A DNA stretch of 64,000 bases from Amaranthus tricolor (GCF_026212465.1 NC_080056.1:6852517-6916516), one strand, 5' to 3'; shown: positions 9,906-23,351, counted from the first letter of the stretch. Notes: generated from the letters alone by a model not told the origin. A program made the numbers and translations.

Positions 9906-12732
9906 GAATAGTGTTGTGTACCTTTACTGCTGTCCATTTCGAAAATGTGGCTTTGGATATAGATCTCATTTCTCCACGCACTTTCTTCATTGTGCTGAAA
10001 CGCATGGGAAAAGTATAACTATTTATATATCAATGCATGTAATAATATAATGTAATACTATTTATATATATAACACTTAATTAAATGAAATTGGTAAAAT
10101 TTATAAAATTACGTACGCATTCAACAACGCTTTGAATTTTGTGTTGCGAGGCGGGCTTTGAGGTTTTTGTAATGAGTCGAAGACGTGCACAGTGTTTGTT
10201 AAAGGACATATGACAAAAAGTATCCAATGTAAACTACAAACGCAAATTTAAAATCAACAAATTAGAGATTATGTGAACTTAAAAATCAAAAGATAAGTTC
10301 AATTTAAAAAATAAAACTTACTCTTCCACATATGGAGCCAGAATGAACGTGTGTTTAGATGCAAGGGAATTATTCAAAGCAGTCTCAATGTATGCTTTGA
10401 CGTTTTCTTGATCATTAACGCTTTTAGTACCCGAAATCGACTCAGGACAAAACCATCCAATTTTTATTGGAGGTTCGCAAGAATTTAGCTCCTCGTCAGC
10501 CGCACTAAACTCATGAATAAGAAAATTTTGTCAGTAATTCGGTTATTAAAACAATTAAACAATAATGCCTAAATTGTAAGATAATGAACATCACCTCATG
10601 TAGACATAGATAAGAGCTACATTCAACATTTCGCCTCTAAAAAATTGCCCAATGTCACTAGAACCAATAATTACAAATGGGCCCTCTACAAAACAGAATT
10701 GTTCCTTCTGCAGGGTTAGAACGATTGGGTTATGTGTACAGCCATTTGCAATCTTGAGAGAGATCTTTTAGCTCCGCATCAGTAAAAATTGGAGTGATTG
10801 CCATCGACTTTGACCCAGTCGACACCTTTGATGAGAAATCGATCTCTCTCCTAGAGCCCTTTGGACTCTTTTGCTATTTTAATTTATACAATTAAATTAG
10901 TGTAAGCATGCAATTGAAAAAATAAAAATAAATAAGATACAAATGATTATTACCATGGTAGTGAATCGGACCCAAGCATATGGCCATGTGACGAAACTAC
11001 CTAGGGCGTCTGATAGTTTCTCAAGGCTCCATTCGAGCATTGGAACCGGGAGTGAGAAATCTTCAAACCCCTTTAGAATAGTTTTCACGGTCACACTGAT
11101 GTGGCCACTTGTAACAGGCATCGAATGCACTGTTTGGCCCTCTTTGGTTGGCTGTGCCACACCATATGCAACCTCAGTTAAGTCGCCATTACTAGCAACA
11201 CCTAACTGAGGCAGCAGGAGTAAAGAAGAAGTCGCCTCCAGAAAATTGTGTCGTTTAGTATAACAAACATCATAATAAAATATTAAAACACGTTGCAATT
11301 TAAATTAATAAGTGCTTATATATTTAAAAACTATGTACCTGTACCACTGGCTTCGGAGTTGGCTCTGGATTTCGAGCAACGGAGTTCATGGTCTCCGGTG
11401 TGGGATTTTGCCCTTCAGGGGTAGTAATGGGCTGGGGTGCTACGGAGTAATGGGCTCGGGTGTTGGCTCGACTGAAGCGTTAGGATCCCCATGTTGACTT
11501 TGTTGATCCTCGACAATCAGGTTTGCCATGTCAACAGTGGGTGCTCCCATCTTCTGCAACACGAGTGCCACTTTGGCGAGAACGTCCTTTGTAATTTCTG
11601 CTCTGAGGGTTGCTACTTCATTAGGTGACATCGTTCGGGATTGAGTAGCAACACACTTTTTGCCGAATGCCTTCTTTAACCCCACGCGGACGCCTCCTTT
11701 TCCAACTACCCGCCCTCTATGGTCTTTCCCTAAGACCATATGCAATGCCTCAACATTGCCTCTTGGGGTGAACGCCCCCGTAGCTTCTTTTTCTTTCCAG
11801 CCCATCTGTTCAAATAAAGAGTTGACATATATAACAATTAATATAAGTAAATCAAAGCCAAAAAATACAAAAAAAATCAAGAATATACTTAATAATTTCA
11901 AAACTCACCACAGCATCAGCAACCTTCTTCGTTCCCGGATCAGTAATGGTAAATTTACCACTTGCATCTCGGGAATGAAGTCCGCAATACTAATCCCGCA
12001 CCCGATCTCCAACAGGAGTATTCACGGATGTGGAGGTAGTCGTAGATGAGGGTGTGGCTGGACTTTGATTGGGGTATAAACTCGCATCCACCCACTCTTT
12101 TCGGACCTCATCGTACGTTTTTGGGCCCAAGCGATGGTAAAACTTCCTTTTGCTTGCTGATTCAGAAGCTTTACCACGTTTTTCCTAATTAATCAATAGA
12201 AATCAAATGTCATATATTAGTTTAATGATTGAATCAAAAGAAGTAAATTCAAATCAAAAGTTATAATATAATTTGGAATACTTACAGCTTCAATGGGAGT
12301 TGTTCTTTTGGCAACAAAAGCCTCCCATTCATTCTTTGATATGTGACCTCATATTTCATAGGGCATCTTCGAAGGTGCTTGCTCTCCACCTTCGTTTCCA
12401 CCGTCGTTTCTCGTTTTGACCTTTTTGGTTGTATGGGCACGCTTCTTCGTGAGCCAGTCAGTTACTAGCTTGGATTTGAAATCTCTGAATCTTTCAGCAA
12501 CAGCTGAAAGAAACACATTCTTCTTCTCCACATCGTTCTGATGTGAAAAAGATTCTACAAAAAAAAATATATATTTATTAGTGTCAATTAAATTAATTTT
12601 AAAATGAAACTAAATGAATAAAAATAGTAAAGTTGCTTACCACAGTATCATTCCATAGAGAGTTCTTCAAACCCTCTAGAACCTTGTTTCATGCGTACAA
12701 TATGGAAATCTTGCGGATACATAGGCCCACTT

Positions 12733-15700
12733 TGTAACGGCCCGGTCTAAGTGACTCGGAAATTCATATGAAAATACGAACTTCGGTTCACTCTTCGGAC
12801 TCTAGAGAAAGGTCTCCTTTAGGATCGTCAACGTTCCGTCGATAAAGAAATATAAAAAAAACAGAAAACAGTGCCAAAGCGAAAGAAACAAGTCAGCGGA
12901 AGTTCTTTGAAACAGCCCAAACCAGCGTAAACAATATAATAAGATTGTCTACAAAGCACAGCGGAAGACTTATAGAAGTCTGGGCTGAATCCGACCTGTG
13001 GCTCGATAGCCACAGCAACCAATATCAGAGTATTTAAAAACTTTACATAACTGTAATACAATTACTTACAACCCAGTTATAAACTAAGTTAATACATTAT
13101 AAAATATCTATCTTTTTTTTAAAAGACATGATTTGTCAAAATATCATCATAAGTTAACCTTCCGAAAACGATGTCCTCGCTATCGCAACACATGACACAT
13201 AAATGAGCAGCACATCCATCCGCACTAAAGTTGGCAACCTGAAAGTGGATCTATCCCCTGTAAGAGATAGGCCCTATTAAAAAAAACTGTCAACAATTGC
13301 ATTGTTGTGTAATCCAACAAACTACTACATTTGTATACAAGTCATTAACAAACATCTCCAATTAAATTCCTTGTTCACTTGGTAACCATTTATAAACATT
13401 ATTTTATCCAAATCAAAACTCTTTTAAAAGACTATTTGGTATCGACATAAATACGGCTATGATCCTTTAGTAACGAATCAAAACACGGCTATAACTTTAC
13501 AAGTTAATAGCGTAAATCAAAACTCTTTTAAAAAGATCGTTTGGTATCGACATAGATACGGCTATGAACCTTTAGTTCATAACGAATCAAAACACGGCTA
13601 TAACTTTACAAGTTAATAGCGTAAATCAAAATGCGGCTATTACTTTACAAGTCAATAGCGAAACAATGCGGCAAACGACAAATATGATATCATTTGCGAA
13701 ACAAACAAAACTTTATGTACCAAACGTATTTATTCAAAACTCATATTAAATCAATAATTTAACAGCACTTTAAAACGTGGGAATATATGGACCGTCAGGA
13801 AGTAGGCTTGATCTAAATCCTGAGAACACGGGTGATCGTCATCACCGAAAATACGGTTCTTGCAAGAACGAAACGGGATCGGGGGCTCGAGACCGATCCG
13901 AATAACCATTACCTATTATCAAGCTATAGGATTTCACAATAATCCGGATATAAATATCCGTTGCCAATTCCCAAAAACGTACATTTTTCAATGTCGAACA
14001 TTTCAATATAAATTAAAACAATAATTCAATTGATTTTCTTTGCAATCAACAATCATTCCTCATTTTCATAATACAATATTTCAAGACTCGTATTTTAGAA
14101 GTTAGTAACATACAAAACATGCTTTTGTAATCTCTTTAAAATAAAGTCAAACAAAGTCAAAATCCACAGTTTCAAACACCAAAAATCATACGATTTTGCT
14201 CAAATATCAATAGCAGTAATACCACACCTTATAAAATATAAATCAATTCATCATCATTTAAAATAACAATCAATTCATGTGTTCCCAAATTGATACTTGA
14301 ACCAAACACTCATATTATTCAAATAAGATCCATAACCCAACAATACCAATCCATAAAGGGAAAACAATAACCCTAAGTTAATCTCAATTACCCAATAAAT
14401 AACACCTTAAACCTCTAATTTATTTTATACTTCCTAATCCCGCTTAATAAATTCCATTTTAGTACCATAACAGGACACTTGTTAGTGATTTGGTCATAAC
14501 TTTCTCATAAAAACTCATATAGAGGCGATTCAAGTGGCTACGCGACCATTACTCAGAGCTCTACTATTCTTATAAAGACACTAAAACCCAGAAACAATTA
14601 GAACGATCCCAAAATAGCCAAAACAGAAGGTTCAGTATTGATTTTCATGACAGCCTGCTGGTATGTCACTGTTTTGAACATAACTCTCTCATACGAACTC
14701 ATCTTGGGGCGATTCAAGTGCCTACGTGATTGCAACTCGAAGCTCTACAAATATCATGAAGACACCAGAACCCAAAAACAATCAAAACTATCCCCAAATA
14801 GCCCAAAACAGAAGGTTCAGTATTGATTTTCATGACAGCCTGCTGGTATGTCACTGTTTTGAACATAACTCTCTCATACGAACTCATCTTGGGGCGATTC
14901 AAGTGCCTACGTGATCGCGACTCGAAGCTCTACAAATATCATGAGACACCAGAACCCAAAAACAATCAAAACTATCCCCAAATAGCCCAAAACAGAAAGT
15001 TCAGTATTGATTTTCATGACAGCCTGCTGGTATGTCACTGTTTTGAACATAACTCTCTCATACGAACTCATCTTGGGGCGATTCAAGTGCCTACGTGATT
15101 GCGACTCGAAGCTCTACAAATATCATGAAGACACCAGAACCCAAAAACAATCAAAACTATCCCCAAATAGCCCAAAACAGAAAATTCAGTTTCGAAATCC
15201 ACAATACCAAGTTTTATACTAGAAATCAAATAACCCAATAACCAATACTAATCAACACTAGCAAGAACCCAATTACTAATTAAACTCATATACTCTAATT
15301 AAATTCAAGTTGATGCTTAAATTTGATTTAAAAACCCCAAATTAACCATGAATACTAAACTACTACCACAATTCAACAATCATTGTTTATGCTTAAGAAC
15401 TTAAAGCTACTATAAAACATTCAATTTATACTTAAATGAAATAGTTTGTGGATTATCTCAATCACCATTGAAGAACCTTGCAATCTTGAACTTCAAATTG
15501 AGTCACAAAATCCCCAAATCAATTTACAAAACCCTAACATTTAAATTTGAAAACAAAACAACAAAAGAGGGAAAAATGATTACCAACAATAAAGGGAGAA
15601 GGTGGTGGAACTGTCGACGCTGGTGGCTAGCGTGGTGGCGGTGTTGGCTGAGCAAAGAGAAAGATGATGAGGATGATAAAAGAAATGGGGAAGGGGTATG

Positions 15701-18562
15701 TCGGTTAGATGGGATAAGCATGGGTTCATTTTTAGCTTTGACCCAATAAATTCTATTAAAGTCGTCTCATCGTAAAACAGTCTTATATAAGACATGCTGT
15801 AAGGGTATAATAGACGATTTATGAAATAAGTAAATGGGTAGTATAAATAAGGATTGCATTTAGGAATTTATTTTTCAATACTTTATTTAAATTTATTTTT
15901 ATAAAGATAAGATAGTAATCAATTAATAAAATATAATCAAAATACGCTTTTATCGAAGTACTCTTTATACGAATTTTATACATTAAATAAAATATACCTC
16001 TTTCTTGAAAATGTTAACAAATGAAATACTTGAGTCAATATTATCAAAATATATTACTCGGATTAACTTACTTAATAACCCCAATCAGCTTAATAAACTT
16101 ATAATTAAGCTTTATTAAAGGTGGTCTATTTCATTCTTACGTACAACTCGAGAGCCTAATGGCCTCTAAATAGACTAAAGAAAAATAGACGAAAGCGAAA
16201 AGTACCAACACAATCTTTTGTCACAGAATTCGGAGTTATTTCTACTCAAAATCTTATTACAAAAAGAAAAACATAGTCTTGATAATTACGGGTTCTAAGT
16301 CGAGCCCTCACTCCAGTCCCCACCTGCAATCAACCTACTAGTTGTCGTGTGACAACACGTAGCAGGTTCCAAAGAACAATCCAATACACGTCAGAGACTT
16401 CATACAAAAGTCAAACAGGTTGAATACAAGCAATGTGTTTATCCTAGCATGCATAGGCTCTAATACATTCATTACTAAATAATCCCAACTTGTAACGTAG
16501 CCCGTCCTGTTCGGGTCGTTCAAGTAAAAAATCCAATCCTTTTGGAGAAATATACTTGGGAGAGCTAATCCCAAGGCAACCACCGACCTAAGACGTTGCC
16601 CGTCCTGTGCGGGTCGTTAGAGGTAAAGTATGCATACCCCCATGGTGACCCTAATGATCCAAAACTGCCATGAGAACAATAATTGTAATAATCCAAACCA
16701 AAACATTAACCCCTTTGGGTAACAAACACATAAATCCTCAACTTCCAAGTTAACTTCTTTCAAATTATTTTAGATGTCTAATCCTTATGTGATTTATAAT
16801 GCCACGATTAGAAATGAATTAACACTACTTGCACAACCGTATAAACAGTATAGTCTAAGCGTGTACCTTTAAGCACTGCAACCAAACGACGTTTAAGCAC
16901 GATAGAAATTTCACCCTCTTATGAATCGAGGTCCTAAACAACATACACACAAAACGACCACATATAAGAAAGTGTTTACGCATTTAATCCACTCCATACT
17001 ACTAAGATATCGCTAAGACTTGATAATTTTAAATGTTCTCAACAAATTCCCAATAGTTCCAAATTTTAAATTTTAACCAGAAACTTAAATGGCCATTTCG
17101 GACAGTTTAGAAACTGCGTCTGGAACGCGCCAATTACCTTGGGTACGAAATTTCATAATTTCTAACATCCAATTACTATTTTTAATTATTTTAAGCGTTT
17201 AACGAGTTTTTTAACACATGGGTACATAAAACAACAACGGAACACGAATAACATATCCGGGTTGGCGCCAATACCGAGGCAAAAGTTGCTGTCCGAAATT
17301 CCTATTATATTATTATTATTATTATTATGATTATTATTTATTTATATACATTATTCAAATTATTAGCTCCTTTAGATCTCATGACCAAAATGAATCTAAC
17401 AAGACCAATTTCACAACTACTAAGATAAAACAAACAAGACAAATTTTTTAATCACACAACCACTTGATATTTCCACACATATATTAATACACAAAGCCCC
17501 ATCAACAAAGCATAAGGCCATCAAATAAAAAAGAAACATGCCCATCCACAAAATCCTTCAAGAACTTAAAATTTCATAAATTATGATAATTAAATTTAAT
17601 ACTTAATTCTCTTAACAAATTGAAATTTTGTAGAGAATTATAAAACCAAATCACTCTTTTAAATCAAGACATATATATAAACACAATCCTTCAAGCAAAT
17701 TAAATTTTTCTAAAGGATCCATAAATTCTTGGATTACTACATTACTTGATCCATACCATTTAAATTTCTTCTAACAAATTGAAATTTAGTTAGAGAAATT
17801 GTAGATCATAAGAGAAATTTACTTAAATATCAAAATAAACTTAATTCTTAATTCTTATAACAAATTGAAACTTTGTTAAAGAACATAGATCAAGAAGTTT
17901 TTGAAAGAAACATAACTTAATCCTTTTAACAAATTAAAATTTATTGAAGGATTATTAGAGAAAATTATATATATAAAAGAAAATACTCAATCCTCCTAAA
18001 AGTCATAGGATATCATCATACATAAAATATAATTCATCTTAGAAATCTTGTATATAAAATCTAACATTAACAATTCAACTAAACTTACCCCTTTGATCAA
18101 ATATTGGATGGAACAACAATTTTTTTTTCCTTTGAATGCCGAAACAAGGGAGCAAAAGGAGAGAATTTTTCTGAATTTTGTGTTCACTTGCAAGGTTAGA
18201 AAAGTGAAGAACTTAAGTGATGCTTATAGGATCAATAGGCAATTAAGCAATAAACTTAATGTGCCATAATACATACTTATGAGAGGAGTTACAAGACTCC
18301 TCCCCTACTCCACTCCAACCGGCCACCCCTTTCCTTTCCCCTAATTTTATTTTTTTTAATTATCATCATTATTATTTTAATTATTTATTTATTCAATTTT
18401 TTTTTGAAAAAAAAACACTACGCGACGACAACGTACGCGATAAAACACGTTACCATTAATTACAATTGTCCATGTAAGTAATATAATTTAATAATTCTTA
18501 TTTATTTAATTTGTTTTATTTTATTACATTTTTTTTATCCCGATGAATTACGGGGTGTTACA
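12733..18562 (-). mobile_element. Nested Gypsy-like LTR sequence(s) inside the CACTA gene
   Basis: The segment starts TGTAACGGCCCGG and ends GGGGTGTTACA, the inverted termini typical of plant Gypsy LTRs. Flanks CACTT (12728-12732) and AACTT (18563-18567) match at four of five bases, a possible worn TSD. It has no gag or pol. Internally it looks like two unlike LTR-type parts on the minus strand: about 15800-18562 (starting TGTAACACCCCG on the minus strand) and 12733-15800. It may be two nested LTRs or a recombined element. Its insertion splits the CACTA gene between 18563 and 12732. Confidence 0.55.
14485..15187. repeat. Tandem repeat, unit 184-185 bp, 3 good copies plus a diverged one
   Basis: ATTTTCATGACAGCCTGCTG recurs at 14641, 14826 and 15010, giving periods of 185 and 184. 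The following 180 bases are nearly identical in each copy. A worn unit lies before the first at about 14485-14636. It sits in the nested LTR DNA and does not encode a protein. Confidence 0.92.
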
Positions 18563-18846
18563 AACTTATTTTCCATATTGCCTATGCCATTTTCCACAAG
18601 GTTGACCCAATGCATGGGTTCTGTGACTTTGAGGTTTTTCGTAGGACCTCGCCCTTTTCTTTTCTTAGTGGTGGTGGGAGCATCCGTTGGTGGGGCATCT
18701 TCAGTGTCATAATCATTGTTAAGTGGTGGAGCGACTTCAGCCATACGCTCGTATCTAATAATCTGGTCCTCTTCAATGTCATAACTATGATGGTCATTAT
18801 CCGAGGTTTCAATCTCGGGGACAATTTTGTCTCTGAAAAGATGCAT
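18563..18846 (-). pseudogene. N-terminal exon of the CACTA Ulp1-type gene, cut off by nested LTR DNA
   Basis: The ATG at 18846 starts an acidic, low-complexity N-terminus (MHLFRDKIVPEIETSD...). A basic KKRKGRGPTK patch follows, which could act as a nuclear signal. The frame stays open to 18563, where Gypsy-like DNA (12733-18562) interrupts it. The continuation is at 12732 downward, where the order of conserved blocks resumes. The same exon occurs in the duplicated copy at 56472-56772. Confidence 0.7.
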
Positions 18847-19092
18847 TGTATATATCAGTACCTGAAAGAGTATGAATAGAAATATATTAGAACATAGGAA
18901 CGTGAATTCAATTCTAACAAAATATTGTTGTGTGTAAAGTTTCATGCAAAACAAACCAAGTTTGAGCTACTTTATGCGCGAAAGTGCCAAGAAAGCTTAA
19001 AAACCCATAAATTGCAACTTACCAAGTAATATTAAGAATATGACAATGATTTACAATTCTAACCACTTCAACACAATAATATATACCAAATA

Positions 19093-20880
19093 GTATTGTG
19101 TAACACCCCGATATTTTCCCGATATTTTCTTCCTGATATATTTAATAATTCACTAGTAATATTATTTCTATATATATATTTTATTTATTATTGGGCTTGG
19201 TCATGAGATTTGCAATCCTTTTTGGCAATTAGAATTATTTGGGCCCAAACTTTTCCTTAACCCATCTTTTCTTTTCAAAAAAAAAAGAAAAGAAAATAGG
19301 AGGGACTCTTGGTGGAGCTTGTAACTCCCTTAGGGTAATGAAGGATCAAGGCATTAATCCCATATAATTAACCCTTCTTAATTCCTTAATCATTTTCATT
19401 TTGACATCCTTTCATTTCTAAAGTTTCCAAGGACAAAAAAAAAACATATCCTTTCAAAATTCCTCCTAATCCACATTCCTAACTCCATTACATTTGATCA
19501 TTAGGTGTTTTCCTTTACAATTGTAAGTGTAATTCTTAATCTATGTTGATTATTATATGTTTTATCTTATAATTCATGTTTAATTTAAGAATTTAAAATT
19601 TCATGTATGATTTTGGGATGTATTTTTCTATCTAAATTGATGAAGAATGTTTCTTTTTAGAGTTTTTAGATATGCATATATGTGAAGAATAGGATTGGTT
19701 TGTGTGATGGGTGATTTTGAAATTTATATATAAAAATGAATGTTCATGTAAAAAAAATGTGTATGGTTAAAGAAATTATTTTTGAACAAAGAATTTAATC
19801 TCAAAGATAGTTCATAAGAATTATATAAATTTGGTCATTGATATTTAATAGGCAATGTACCATTTGGAATTCATTTGTTGATGAAATTTTGGTGAATCCC
19901 GTAGGGTTAGAAAAATGTTAAAAAAATCTGTTTTTGGGACACTTTTTGGCTTTGAAATTAGGTTAAAAATACTTATACTATGTTATAAATTATGGAAATT
20001 GGTACCCGGGGGTTTTGACGCCTTCCGGACGCAACGGTGAAGTCGGATTTTCAGTTTGACAGTTTTAAGTTGTGTTTCTGGACAGATTATGTATGTTGTC
20101 CTGTTTTGTGTGTTTATCATGTTATAGTATGTGATGGATGTTCATGATGTGTGTGGTATTCTAGGTGTGGGTGTAATTGTATATGTGTGTTATGGATGAT
20201 TTGAGGAAAATGTGTATGTGTGCTTATTTCCCGAATACGATTGAACCTTGTAGGAAGTCGATTCGTGACCGGGAATTGATTAAGACGCTTGTGTTGGTTA
20301 TCTTGCTTAAGGTATGTACACGCAGCGTGGTTCGCATTAGTCCGATGTATCATATAATAATGGTATACAAAATTAAGGCATGGATATATATAGTACGGAT
20401 AATGTTATCTTTCGAATAAATAATTTTTATACATTGTTTTGATAAGCAGAGGTAGTATGACCTCACTAACCTTAAAGTGGACGTAGTATGACGTCAATTG
20501 GTGGAAATGAATTACTCGCGGTATATGGGGGCATTATGAGCCACCGCGGGGGTATGCATACTTAACCATAGGCACCGAAGTAAGGCGAGTGTCTATGGTA
20601 GAGACTTGCTTAGGGGTTAGCTCCCCCTAATGTATTGTCTCACTTATGGAGATTGGAGTGTACCGGCAGTATGGCTGGATAGTACAGCAGTATGGCTGAC
20701 TAACCTTTATATGAAAATAATTATTCTTTATTAGCATGAACGAAGTGTACTTTTCTGCGAATTGACAGCTATTGAATTAAGTCTTCTCTTGTTGTAATTA
20801 ATTATTTGTTATGCGATGTTAGCTGACGTGTACTTTTGGTCTTAACGACCCTGCGATGATGTTGTTTCCTATCTGGGTAA
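19093..20880 (+). mobile_element. Truncated Gypsy-like LTR replacing part of the CACTA element (copy 1 only)
   Basis: It starts TGTAACACCCCGATA on the plus strand, like other Gypsy LTRs here, and has the GGTATGCATAC motif found in related LTRs (about 20552). The right end lacks the matching GTTACA terminus and no TSD is seen. The paralogous position in copy 2 (57011-57352) holds about 340 bp of CACTA transposase sequence instead. So copy 1 gained LTR DNA and lost CACTA DNA here. Confidence 0.6.
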
Positions 20881-21740
20881 TGTGATTGATTAATTCAAAA
20901 CAATATTAATACACAACTTTTAACATATATAATTAACCCTAATGAACCCAAATCAAAAAAAAAAAAAAAAAACCATTTTCTTTTATCAAGTACACATGAA
21001 TCAAAATAATAAGAAACTAATAATATACAATTACATACATAAGTAAATTATTCACATTCAAATATACAACTACATACATTAGTAAATTATTCACATTGAA
21101 TCTACCCTAAAAATCCTAGTTAATCAAAATTATTCACATTCTAATATACAAGTAGATACACAAGTAAATTATTCACATTCAAATATAGAATACATACCTT
21201 GGTAAATAGATATGATAATGTTGTTTTTAAATTTGATTATGCAACCTACAATGAAAAACAAAATCAAAATTAGTATAAAATAAACTAATTCCCCAAAACA
21301 TAATGAAAAAAGAACTTAAATTTAAGCTTGAAAAAATAATACATTGACGAAGAATAAGAATAAACCCTTATTTCGTGGGTTTTTGAAGGAAGCAACAATG
21401 GTGGATTTTAAATGTTAAAGAAGAAGAAATTAAAGGAACGAAAATGGTGGGTTTATTTTGAAATGTTCGTGGGTTTTTCGTGTGGGTTTTAGGAACTTGA
21501 ACAAGAAGAAGAAGAACGAACTTGAAGAATAAGACAATAGCAGTGTGTGCGTGGGTTGAACAAGAAGACAGTATGCGAAATTGAAGAAGACAATGGCACT
21601 TGAAGAAGACAATGGAACTTGCAGAAGAACACGGTACGTAGTAGCATGAAGAAGAAGATGCTTTATGAAACAGTAGCAGCCGTTTTCGAGTGTTTTATGA
21701 AAATTCTTCGTGTGGGTTTAAGGGTATAACGTTGAAAGGG
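20881..21740. other. CACTA right-part noncoding DNA with AT-rich short repeats
   Basis: ATATACAA.TACATACAT.AGTAAATTATTCACATT-type units recur three to four times at 21020-21190. A purine-rich stretch follows (21410-21660, many GAAGAA). The chance frames here show no domain. The duplicate lies at 57353-58205. Confidence 0.5.
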
Positions 21741-21975
21741 GGGATTTTTTAATGCTTATTTGCTGCGGGCTGAGAGAAAACCGCAACATATACTAATTAA
21801 TTGCTGCGGGCAAGAGAAAACCACAACATATGCTTGTGAATCTTCAATTAATTGTTGCGGGCAACGGGAAAACCGCAGCATATATTTAATTTTTTTTTCA
21901 AAAATAATTTTATGCTGCTTTTTTATAAAACCGCAGCATATGTTGCGCAGCAAATGTGATTTTTTTCCACTAGTG
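21740..21975. repeat. CACTA right TIR and subterminal repeat block
   Basis: GCTGCGGGC...AAACCGCA/CAGCATAT units recur about every 50 bp (about 21767, 21801, 21853, 21914), ending in the TIR that closes at 21975. The counterpart in the duplicated copy is at 58220-58441. Confidence 0.88.
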
Positions 21976-22172
21976 ATTGGATTGCTAATTTCTGTAGGCT
22001 CGATGTTAGCTTTTCCTTTCGAGGCCCGTCTCCCTCCTAGCGCATGATAAGGGGCTTGTCTTTGCCCTTTGGAGCTTCAGCTGGGTGATGGCACCTAAGT
22101 CTTTTGATTTCACGGTGTAAGCTTTGGCTTATTTCTGGCATTTTATAAAAGCTAATTTGCAAAAAAATTAAT

Positions 22173-22227
<55 letters not shown>

Positions 22228-22729
22228 GAAAAATAAAAGAACAAAAAACGAGAATTTTTTTATACTTTTATATTAAATTTAAGAATTAAATAAAGATCAA
22301 ATTTAAAAACTTAAATAGCCAAATGTAAAACTTTTATATTACGACTATTAATGACACATTTCAAAACAAAATTTAGCACAAAAATATGTAAAGTTATTTT
22401 ATAAAATTTAAAAAAAAATAGTTTTTGTCATGGAAAATATATTTGACTTACATAAAAATAGTCACAATCTGAATCATATTAGAATAAAGCATTGCATTTA
22501 AGTAACCAATTGTATAGATAACAAAAATTCCTAACAAAAGTATATTATGTTTTAACTATCTCAAAATATCCAATACATTAATCATTTAGTAAATAAATTA
22601 AAAAAGATTTTATAATAATTGAAAAAACTAAATAATATATATGGTTTTTAATACATTAAATGATGTGAGTAATAAAGTCAAAGATTAAAAAAAAAAGTAG
22701 TCAAAAAAAAACAATGACATCATCATTAA
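21976..22729. other. Noncoding DNA between CACTA and MITE, with (TAA)n microsatellite
   Basis: This is the right flank of the CACTA insertion. A (TAA)n run of about 16 units lies at 22172-22223. Copy 2 carries about 120 extra bases near 58795-58915 that are missing here at about 22333. No gene is seen. Confidence 0.6.
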
Positions 22730-23351
22730 TAGGGTGTTCAAAACCGGATATCGGGTTGACCCGGATCCGAAAATCCGGTACCCGTTTTTTCGGATACCTA
22801 AAATTGTGATCCGCTTCTGACCCGGTTTAAACCGAATAATGTTTTTTTTTATTTTTTTTGTCTTTTTTTCGTTCGACCATGCGTTTTTATCTCTATTTTT
22901 ACTTAAAATATTTTTTTATATAAAATTCAAATACTAACTCTTTAAAAATATTTAGCTAAATTAGTCATAAAAGAAAAATTAAGAAAATTAAAGAATAATA
23001 TTATTACACGTTGGTTTAAGTAAGAACAATTATAAAAAAAAATTATATTTGCGGGAGAAAAATTATATGAAGATTCAACCCAAGGTTAACTTAATAAATA
23101 CCATTACTATTTTATTTATGAAAAAGTAATATAAATACCATTAGTATTTTATTTATGAAAAGTAGTAATAATAAAAAAAATAAAAAATAATAAAAAAACC
23201 GGATACCCGGTTTCCAAAAATATGCGACCCGGATCCGGTACCCGATCCAGATTATCCGGTTTGTAAAAATCGGGTAAATTATCCGATTTTAATAACGGAT
23301 ACCGGGTATTTCGGATCGGATATTTTGGATCGGGTTTTTTGCACACCCCTA
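22730..23351. mobile_element. hAT-like MITE rich in CCGGAT repeats (copy 1)
   Basis: The ends TAGGGTGTTCAAAACC and, inverted, TAGGGGTGTGCAAAAAACC are the terminal type of a widespread plant hAT MITE family. The 8-bp flanks ATCATTAA (22722-22729) and ATCATTGA (23352-23359) match at seven of eight. Both arms are full of GGATCCGG, GGTACCCG and ATCGGGT blocks that can fold into a long hairpin. There is no coding. Confidence 0.82.

Larger units (their letters stand above)
8977..12732 (-). pseudogene. CACTA-encoded Ulp1/C48 peptidase-type protein, 3' exons (degenerate)
   Basis: The gene reads from 12732 down to a TAA at 8977. Visible exons include about 12651-12732, 12287-12555, 11910-12188, 11440-11811, 10890-11230, 10323-10470, 10117-10230, 9237-9344 and 8977-9084. 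An early exon has the GRVVGKGGVRVGLKKAFG block typical of the plant Ptta/En-Spm transposase family. Next comes a VAYGVAQPT...LGSFVTWPYAWV block, like a domain common in plant CACTA proteins. The C-terminal part shows the protease signature: FILAPY, then HWILFVICPLTNTVHVFDS (catalytic His and Asp) and VDCGYY (catalytic Cys). In-frame stops occur near 12353 (TGA) and 11989 (TAG), and the Trp expected near 12685 is TGA. The role is unknown; such proteases ride on many plant CACTA and Mutator-like elements. Confidence 0.78.
8517..21975 (-). mobile_element. CACTA (En/Spm) DNA transposon, 13.5 kb, with nested insertions
   Basis: Both ends carry terminal inverted repeats. The left end is CACTAGTG, an A run, then CATTTG and GCGG. 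The right end read inward on the minus strand is CACTAGTGG, an A run, then CACATTTG and GCG. A 3-bp TSD, ATT, lies at 8514-8516 and 21976-21978. Subterminal regions (8540-8780 and 21750-21960) hold many copies of a GCGG...ACCGCAGCATAT motif in both orientations, as expected for transposase-binding repeats. The interior gene is on the minus strand, encodes a Ulp1-like protease and carries stop codons. No TNP2 transposase core is present, so the element is non-autonomous or dead. Gypsy-like LTR DNA is nested at 12733-18562 and 19093-20880. Confidence 0.92.

Noticed and set aside
9360..9910. CRISPR-like spaced repeats
   Set aside because: Units are about 170 bp and contiguous in plant nuclear DNA; this is a tandem repeat, not a CRISPR array.
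11660..12049. Plus-strand 129-codon frame
   Set aside because: It is antisense to conserved CACTA protein blocks on the minus strand.
14638..15222. Three similar 62-91 codon frames in a row
   Set aside because: The similarity comes from a 184-bp tandem repeat that is open by chance; no domain, start context or splicing is seen.
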